A DNA stretch of 64,000 nt from Agrocybe praecox (taxonomy: Eukaryota; Basidiomycota; Agaricomycetes; Agaricales; Agrocybaceae). Under the pieces are notes generated by a model, which worked only from the letters and a program-made list of their open reading frames with translations, did not search any database and was not told the DNA's origin. Shown here one piece after another: positions 56,561-64,000 of this stretch. The position numbers and the translations under genes were made by a program. Position 1 is the first letter of the stretch. Every line of letters starts with the position of its first letter. The stretch is taken from positions 372,001-436,000 of the forward strand of contig OZ024841.1 of the NCBI GenBank assembly GCA_964017145.1, read 5' to 3'.

Positions 56561-58978
56561 CGGGCTATTTATACTACCCCGTTAATTCTGATATCGTGTT
56601 ACCCTGCTAGTTTTTTATACTCCTCACCATCCTCCTTCGGGTTTAGCATTCTCCCTTATTCGCTTTTCATAGAGGCTTGATAACATTGTATGGAGCAGGT
56701 GTGATTAGCATGAAATACAAGTTATGGTATGTGAATTTTAGGTTACATTCTACAACACCCTTTTACTCACCAATTTTTCTTCATCTTTCGTCCCTATTGC
56801 ATCCAACTGCTATTCAAACAACTTATATGAGCCTCGTGCGGTCATATGTTGATAGATTTTCCTGCTATTCTGTTGGCCCTGCCACTCAGCCGTTATCACC
56901 CTACCCTGCTACTCTCGTTATTATCTCCATTCTCGCCATTTGGCCGCGAACGAGCTAGCAGCCTATGTAGTACTTCAAATATAATAGTATTCACACTATT
57001 ATACCATGCAAGCGATGATCCACCAGCGCCACCGCACTGTTTTCTAATTATCCTGTTTTCTATATTCGGGATGTTTGCTATCCCAATATTCGACAGTACC
57101 AGACAATGGAGGGTGTTATGCCCCATGTCTATATAAGCAGATACAGTGCATCTTGTATCACCGCTTCTATTGTATACTCACGTTATATTTCAATATGGCA
57201 CAATATCTTTCGTACATATCGTGCCCATGCATTCGCAGTCCACACCCATACAATTTTGTACTCAATATGGCAGAAGGCTTACTGCCCATACCCTGACATT
57301 AAGCACACCGTGACGCCAGATGTTGGTTAAATAATGATGTTCATCATTTGAGACACTCTTCTCCAGGTTCTATGCTCGGCTCTTCATCCTTAATTATTTG
57401 ACTGTTCCGGCTTGTTATCCTGCTCAATACAGGTACATTAGCGCCGAAGTGTTGCAGGCTGCTCAATGGGCTTTTGACATCTCCCGGTTTACCTGCTATG
57501 ATATTAAACTGCAAAGAATGTTTCGTCGTCACGTAAGTCTCGGATGATATCGAACATGGTTTTTATTTTATTTTGCGTCACGATATCGTGTATCGGACTT
57601 CGCTACTGCCAAAGGTGATGATCTCAGGGCACATCAACTGCCTTTATTTATTTTGATGCTACATATTTTCCGCTTAAGAAGTGTCGGACAGCGGATTTGA
57701 GGCTTTCCCCCTTGGAAGCCCCAATTTATTTTGTCCTCTCTAGAAAAATCATAAGATTGAACTTTTGTCAGTCAATTTTATATTTTCTTTCAAATTTCTT
57801 GGCCGCCCTGTTCACAGCTGGCGGTAACCTTTCAGTTAAAGCCTTAACTATATTTCACTTGATTTTTCTTTCGGGTCTTATTTTTCATTTTCTCTTTCAT
57901 TTTCCTATGTTTTGCATGATTTTCAGCGACTCGGGACTCGGCTTGATATCTGCTCAATTTTCCCCATCCCCAATTGATCCCACTATATGACATTTTGAAT
58001 TCGCTATTCTCTCAAAGCCTGTGTCACTCATGCACCTACCGAATCGTCAGTATTGACTCAGATTCGAGTCAAATATTTTCTACTCTCAATGCAAACACAC
58101 ATTTCGAAGGCCTCAAATATGACCTGATCCGCAAAGTTGATCGCTAATTGATCGCGTACTCTGCCCAACTTGGCTAAAATTAAAATTAAAATATATTCTC
58201 TTTTACATTCAAATGTTTACATGCTGCATATATCTTTTGTTACACCATATAAAAGCAAAGATGGTAACATTGTCTACTCTTTATTTTCTGCAGATTTATG
58301 CATGATGACTTCCAAATTTCCAGTGGCATTGGCCATGTCTGCTTTCCTTTCTCCATAATTAATCATGCCATCCTCGAGCCTTCGAGTTAATTTCATGCAG
58401 CCTATTTATGCTTTTGAGCTGACCTTTTGTCGAATGCAAATTACTACCAAGCTTGAAGTGTATTCCACATTCAGTTTACTGACTATATTGTTAATATCCG
58501 ATAATATCTTCAGGTATCTGCGAGACTGAAATACATCAGATTGGGATATTTATATACCTTTTGTATTTCCTAAAGATCATAGGCTGCTCCTTTTAAAACA
58601 CTCACACATCCTTGGCCGGACATATTATGTAACATCGTGATAGGATAAGCACCCATTAACGGCGCCGACCTTTTGAATATAGGGCTAAGTTTTGCCTAGA
58701 ATAAAATAAGTGTGGTCTGTCACTCCTAAATGTGGGTATCGAGACTCACTCTCCGCGTCATGACATTCCTAAAATTGGGTGTCGCAGTATCGTCTCGATA
58801 TAAAACATGAAGTGAAGTCTGCTTCATGGGCAGGAGAGCCCCGGGCCGGGCGCAAATCCGGCACTGGGCTTTCGCCCAAACTCTATTTAGCTAGCTACAT
58901 ATAATATATTTTTCTAGCAGCTCGCAAGCCTACTCTACGAATAGAAATGTGTCTGCAGGGGTGACCCCCAAAGAATGG
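56561..58978. other. non-coding
   Basis: AT-rich with no supported gene. One diverged minisatellite unit is at 56817-56870. Confidence 0.45.
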
Positions 58979-59095
58979 GTTTTGAGGCGACCAGAAAAGG
59001 AAGGAGTAAAGCCTCAGCAAAACAAAAGCACACAAACGGTCAACATTTTCTGAATTATGGGTTTTGAGGCGACCAGAAAGGGAAGGAATCATGTG
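58979..59095 (+). repeat. second location of the AACGGTCAACATTTTCTGAA unit
   Basis: GGTTTTGAGGCGACCAGAAA occurs twice (58979 and 59059), separated by an 80-bp unit containing AACGGTCAACATTTTCTGAA (59035-59054). It is highly similar to 55391-55492. Confidence 0.7.
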
Positions 59096-59589
59096 ATACT
59101 GATTTAAGATTACGTGATGGTCAACATTTTTATTTCCTTTTATATGTATTTTCGGGGAGTGGGAACCTTACTGTTAACACAGCAAGCCAATTCTATGCTC
59201 TTCCTCGTGTATCCGCTACTGTGTGAGCAACGACCACTACTGGTTATGGCCATTGTCATTGTCCGTGTCATTGTCCGACGACGGGCACGACCACTACTCA
59301 CCTCAATCTACACGAGTGACATTTCCTCTCGAAGATGTCAATTTATTACTAACAGGAAGCATTGATGGATAAAGCGCAGCCTGGATGCATAGGGAATATA
59401 AGTATGTTGTGTTTGTAGACGAACGATTGAGATTTACTGATGGTTTTTAGAAATTTCAAGTTTCTACCTAATATTTGTAAGTACTCGCTTCTTTTCAAAA
59501 CACCGAACGTTTTACCTCGATAAAATGACTAGCTCGAATCGACGAGTGTAAGATAGGAAGGTCATTTATGCTGAATAAAGAAGAACCGT
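59096..59589. other. non-coding
   Basis: No gene supported. Confidence 0.4.
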
Positions 59590-62556
59590 GAGTTTTCTAA
59601 TGTTTCTGAACAAACGAGGGAGCTTACTGACGTCGTTGAGTTGGTCATTGAGGGAGGCAATGGAGACCATTTTTGTCTATGAAATGACTCGTTAAAATCG
59701 CCGAAAGAACATGGAAAACGAGAGAACCTTACACCATGAAATACATTCTCTAGGGCCTTGACGTACGCCTTCGACACTGAACTCTCCGTATTCTATGAAC
59801 ATCCACGTAAGCATATATATGAATAAATTGAAGGTACGAAACTTACCTGGAACTCGAATAAGTCTCGTGCGGCGGTCGACTCGAAGTACTATGAAGATAC
59901 TCACACGTTAACGATGATGGTCCTAATAGAAGAAAGTATTGGGACTTACCTGCAAATACGGCCCGACTAACGTGCTCGAGCTCAAATATCGCAGGGGTCC
60001 TAGATGAATGCCGCACAGAGCCAAGCAACAAACACGTTGAACCTTCCTAATCTCCCAGCCCAATCGAAGCGAGGAAAGACTCGGCGCCCATCCCCATGGG
60101 CAACACTTGATTTCTAGAAGTGACGATGTGGTTCTCGGTGATAAGTTTGTCGAGGAGGTGGGTGGAGACGACTGATCCTTGGGAATGAGTGGCGACAATA
60201 ATGGCGTCCGCTTCGTGCAAGTCGGAAACCCAATGTTCGTTAGCCAGGAGGTTAGAGTATAATCTAAAGGTTATGTAACACGTAAATGAGAAAATAAAAT
60301 TGTGAGAAGGACTATGATGATCCTCGTACCTCTCGACACGTTTCTCTGTCATCCTATTGCCTTCCAAAGGAATCTTCGTGATCTTCTCCAAGCTGACACC
60401 ATGTTCTTCGACGAACTCTTCCAGAGCTTGCTCCATCATATTCGCAAACTTGGTACTAGTGCCGGTAGGCTATCAAATGTGACAATTAAAATATTGAGAT
60501 GACAACTGAAGAAGAATATGCGTACTTCACCGAGGACTGTACGTATCATCGCACCTAAATTTTTGGTTGAAAATAATTCGTAAGTAACGTTACTCCAAAA
60601 ATCTAAACAAAGTCGAGAGACATACCAGGAAACCATCCATGAACACCGATGACCACCACCCGTTTACACCCCCTCAGCACATCACTAACAGCCTCAGAAG
60701 GTGGCTGCATGCCCGGTCTTGATCCCAAATTATGGTCACCACCAGGATGTTGTGCCACCGCCGAGCTCATCCTCCTCAACAACCTCTTCGCCATCGAATC
60801 GTGCTCTTCGCGCGAGTAACTCGTATCCCACCCAGCGTCTTCGAGAACCTTCCACGCCTTGGGCAATTCTCCTTCAGCTCCTGCAGTTGCTGGGTGCGAT
60901 TCGTTAGTAGTTGTGGTTGTAGTCCCTGGTAACACGAACATCAGTTATGTATAAGCGACAACACATTAGAAAAAATGAGCAAATATAACTCGTACCTTGT
61001 CCCAATATCGACCGACTTTCCTAGCTCATATTCGCGGCACTCGAGACTTGTTCTTTCTATGGTGCAGGATCTAACTTCTAGTATCAAAGCTGCAAAAATC
61101 AAGGGCGACGTTCAGCACCAAATCTGACGAGGAACCAAGGAGTATAAAATAAATCATACTCACTTTCACCGCCCATGCCAACTGACAAGGGTAACGGGAT
61201 CTTCGTCCGTCCCAAAAGAGGTAAAGAGAGCGTAAATCTGCTCGACGATAGGTTTAGCACTACAGAGTGGCTGAGAGGAGGGCCCCTCGTAGCCGACGTT
61301 GAACGTGGAACGAGCGTTAACCGGCGGTGTATGCGGTAGCGATGGAACAGAATCATCCACAGAGCTTACTGTCGTGGATAATTGGTTGGAATAGTCGGCA
61401 GCTACTGCGGATGATGCCGCCTGCTGCGCGAGTGTCTCTTGTTGTGGTGTTCTCGTTTCCGTGGGAGATTGGGAGAGGATCGGTGGAGAGGATTTGAATA
61501 TTTTGATAGGATAACTTGGCAGAGGTGTTGATGGGATGAGTTTAGGAGGAGAAGGTGTAGGTGTAGGGGGTGAAGCGAACCAGGATTGCTGTCCTGGACT
61601 CTGTGAACTACTATCCTGACGCTGTGGGCTCCCAAAGCTGATCCCAATACCTGATATCGACATAGGTATTGTTTGCTTAGTTGGAATAGGCGAAAGGATT
61701 TCGATAGGAATTGTAGCGATAGTGGAGGGAGACGGGAGAGCATCAAATACCGATGAATGCTCGACCTGCGGAGTTGGGGCTTCGACTTTCAAGGTGGGCA
61801 CATGTGCTGGAGGTTCGAACAGAGGTGGTGGTGTTAAAATAGGAAAAGATTCGGGAAGCGGGGAGTTTGCTTCGTCAACGAATTTGCTGCTTGAGGCATG
61901 CGGAATAGTATAGATAGATGACTTCCCCTTCGAGCACGTCAACGTCGAATACCATGAGTCCTTCCTAGTTTTGGGTCTCAGTGACGGTGATGGAGTTAGA
62001 GGTTTCGGAGTCGTGACACTGTCATTTGAGGGTGGAAAGGAAGGGGAAGTGATGGGCGAAACGGATCCAGAAGTCGAATGTTGCCCGTTATCGATGTGAC
62101 TGGAATCTGTACAAGAAAAGAAAATAAGAAAATTGCATGCTAAGCGCTAAGTGCTAATGAGGTGCACAAAGGAAAACCGTACCATAAGTTTCTGATTGAT
62201 CTCTAGGTATACCACCATCTTCAGATCCGCCCTCTTCTTCTATGACCTCTTTGATATTATCTGTCAACTTTGTACGGTCCGAAGAAGTGCCCGCGCTAGA
62301 TGACGTAGAAATGGCTGCTGCAGTAGAGGCTGCACTTGAAAGAGGAGATCCAAGTTCAACGTCCAGGTTCTGCAAAGACCATGGACAAACTAGCCGCAAC
62401 AGGAGCAGGACCCTTCAGTGGTGAGGTCTTCCATGTCGGTTGGCGGTTGTGTGTTGTGGAACCTATACTGCAGATAGATCTTGTCGTTGAAGTGCGTCGA
62501 CTTCTGCTGGACCTTGGAATTGAAGAATTCAGATAACTGTCGTGACGGTCGGACAT
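59590..62556 (-). pseudogene. alpha/beta-hydrolase-fold protein (fungal YML020W-like), broken
   Basis: A multi-exon gene can be followed on the minus strand from MSDRHDSYLNSSIPRSSRSR (62556). A Ser/Pro-rich N-terminal region follows (61166-61942 in one frame). The hydrolase part starts with RVVVIGVHGWFPG (60640s), then AMIRTVLGE, TKFANMMEQALEEFVEEHGV and LYSNLLANEHWVSDLHEADA, with the nucleophile elbow ATHSQGS. Further exons read CCLALCGIHLGPLRYLSS, YFESTAARDLFEFQ, NTESSVSKAYVKALENVFHG and TKMVSIASLNDQLNDV. Between the first two N-terminal pieces the frame shifts by one near 62385, and a stop after VSWHGR (61166) is not bridged by an obvious intron. The expected C-terminal part after LNDQ..V is not found. 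I therefore call it broken, but a sequencing indel or unusual introns are possible. This is the only likely ordinary host gene in the window. Confidence 0.6.
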
Positions 62557-63224
62557 AAATGAGATAATAGATAGAGGAGGAGGAGCGTGCGGACGTCGTG
62601 CAAGGTCGCTTGCAGAGCCGGTTCTTACACCCTGATGTTCACGTTGGGGTAATTACAGACACCCTCACGTGAAACAGCGTCATCGCCGGGCAGCTACCTC
62701 CGTCCGATATGGCCGGGGACGCGTTCGCGCGAGGAAAATATTTTTATTTGCCATTACCCACTTTGTTACATCAAGTTCGTTTTCTCCCAAATCTCCTCGA
62801 TGTTTTTGAAGCTGCATCTCGCCTATTACTTACACTGCAGCGTTCAAATGCAACAGGAAGTATAAACTGCTCCCTGCTTCCTGTTGACTTGCTCCAGACT
62901 ACGACGCTTCAACACATTTTCTCGTCCGTCCTCTTCGATAATCAAGGCAAGCGCCGAATTTCTTCCAGAGCTATTATCATTCGATTGAGAAAATTTTGAA
63001 CGCATTCTTAGAACGCTTGACCTTTTTAAGAACAAACGTGAGTGCTCAAGCTGTTTTATCAATCCTTCTTTCTGCATCTCATTTCCACATCGTTTTATAG
63101 ACGATTTCATGGATTGAGTCGCAGACAATCTTACCGCCGTATAATCACACGCATACACATTGAGTCGTGGAAGAGATGAATTAGCAGCATGTACGATGAA
63201 AATAAGTAAACCAAAACAGGATGT
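62557..63224. other. 5' flank of the hydrolase gene; no clear gene
   Basis: Open frames of about 100 codons exist on both strands (62709-62999 +, 62844-63158 -), but neither shows family features. Part is probably the promoter of the hydrolase gene. Confidence 0.35.
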
Positions 63225-63437
63225 CTACTCGATGTCGTCCAAATCCACGACTCCTACGAAATCCCTCTTATCCAAATCAGTGCCCAGCACGTCTCTCTCA
63301 TCAAGTTCGAAGTCGTAAGCGGAGTCCCTCTCTACCAAATCGAACATTTCTGGTTCGAATTCCCTCTCCCCCAGGTCATTATCGAAAAACTCCCGCTCCA
63401 ACAAGTCATCCTCCAACTCCCTCTTACCCTTCTTCCT
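63225..63437 (-). pseudogene. C-terminal fragment of an acidic repeat protein
   Basis: The frame HRKKGKRELEDDLLEREFFD.. runs to a stop at 63225 with a repeated pattern of acidic segments ending in ER or KR (LLERE, LGERE, LVERD, LDERD, LDKRD). Similar short repeats occur in small secreted basidiomycete proteins whose pieces are released at KR/ER-type sites, so a secreted precursor is possible. Only the last exon is present; the region upstream is occupied by the hairpin repeat at 63464. No signal peptide is visible in what remains. Confidence 0.4.
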
Positions 63438-63463
63438 GTGTACGTTGGGGTAAAATCAGCCAG

Positions 63464-63531
63464 TGCTGTCAAATTTATGTATGAGTGATGCATAGTTGCC
63501 CCACATAAAGTATGCATCCACAGGGGCAACT
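63464..63531 (+). repeat. hairpin repeat, copy 2 (loop orientation B)
   Basis: The lead (63464-63502) is identical to 38051-38089 and the second stem arm GGGGCAACT (63523-63531) is identical to 38110-38118. The 20-nt loop (63503-63522) is the exact reverse complement of the loop in copy 1. Upstream, both copies are preceded by CAGCCA or CAGCCAG. Confidence 0.85.
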
Positions 63532-64000
63532 GCCCAACTGCCCAAAGTGATGCATCAAGCCCTCTGGCTGGCCTATTGTGACCATTTGTGACTATAGTCA
63601 TGTGTCTGTTATTGATGGGATCAAAATCCTTGCACATGACTTTTTGCTTGCCTCTATTTACATGTTTGGGCTCCGTTCATATGTTTATATGGCCTCAAAT
63701 ACAAACAAATAATAAATAATGATATCAGCAGGCAGGGGCAGGCCTGCTACAAAACAAACAAAGCCTTTGAGTGACATCACATCCAAACAACCTAATAAGG
63801 CAAGAGGACTTTGGGCTTTGAGATTTTATGATAAAGTCATCTTGATACCATGATAGACGGGACTAATACATGACCAAATAAGATCAAATCTATTTTTAGA
63901 ATCTATTTATTTTTAGTTTGCGTCTATTTTTAGAACAATTATGAATTTGCCAAATATGATAGAGTTATTTTTAGAACTGGTCTATTTTTAGAACCCATTA
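63532..64000. other. non-coding, AT-rich, end of window
   Basis: No gene. There are short repeats of TATTTTTAGAA near the end (63890-63995). Confidence 0.4.

Noticed and set aside
62709..62999. 96-codon plus-strand ORF (MAGDAFARGKYFYLPLP..)
   Set aside because: An equally long antisense ORF overlaps it and neither shows family features; likely chance in the flank of the hydrolase gene.
1..64000. CRISPR arrays, rRNA, bacterial operons, riboswitches
   Set aside because: Introns, transposon families and base composition are fungal; no array of constant repeats with unique spacers and no rRNA signature was seen.

Overview
The window looks like a transposon-rich stretch of an Agaricomycete (mushroom-type basidiomycete) nuclear genome. 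Genes have many short introns of about 48-66 nt with GT..AG ends. The transposon families I recognise (KDZ with CxC cysteine clusters, Plavaka, Ty3/gypsy) are typical of that class. I found no rRNA, tRNA, CRISPR or bacterial-type operon. All assignments come from reading the sequence and from memory of protein families; no database was searched.

Layout. 1-5761: the 3' part of a decayed Ty3/gypsy element (pol with a deletion and stops, then two tandem paralogous ORFs, then a putative LTR). 5882-7430: a truncated Plavaka transposase on the minus strand. 7508-10700: no protein gene, but a GC-rich, mirror-symmetric repeat structure with structured hairpin arms. 10704-22705: a 12.0-kb KDZ element with long imperfect terminal inverted repeats and four apparently intact genes: an 812-aa conserved accessory protein (-), a 415-aa protein with an RNase H1 N-terminal/viroplasmin-like domain (+), a 508-aa TET/JBP-like 2OG-Fe(II) dioxygenase (-) and an 1162-aa CxC2-KDZ transposase (+). 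22706-30897: a second cluster on the plus strand, made of a mini-exon array, a 333-aa helical protein, a second and different 2OG-Fe(II) dioxygenase-like protein and a DUF6532-like protein. 30898-32783: non-coding with short tandem motifs. 32784-38902: a second, smaller KDZ element (6.1 kb, about 43-bp TIRs) with a CxC5/CxC6-KDZ transposase and a 799-aa accessory protein, both minus strand and reading through. 38903-45600: minisatellites, dispersed repeats and gene remnants. 45660-53470: duplicated low-complexity pseudogenes and at least two families of local repeats. 53470-59560: mostly non-coding with a 50-bp minisatellite. 59590-62556: a broken alpha/beta-hydrolase gene (fungal YML020W-like). 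63225-64000: a truncated acidic repeat ORF, then a copy of a hairpin repeat also present at 38051.

How the parts fit. The 12-kb KDZ element is the best candidate for a mobile epigenetic system: a cut-and-paste transposase travels with a putative 5-methylcytosine oxidase and two conserved accessory proteins. The second cluster carries an independent dioxygenase of similar fold. The two most unusual non-coding signals are the mirror-image element at 8.3-10.6 kb, whose two arms keep the same hairpins through paired base changes, and a 20-nt hairpin loop that is exactly inverted between two otherwise identical repeat copies (38051 and 63464).
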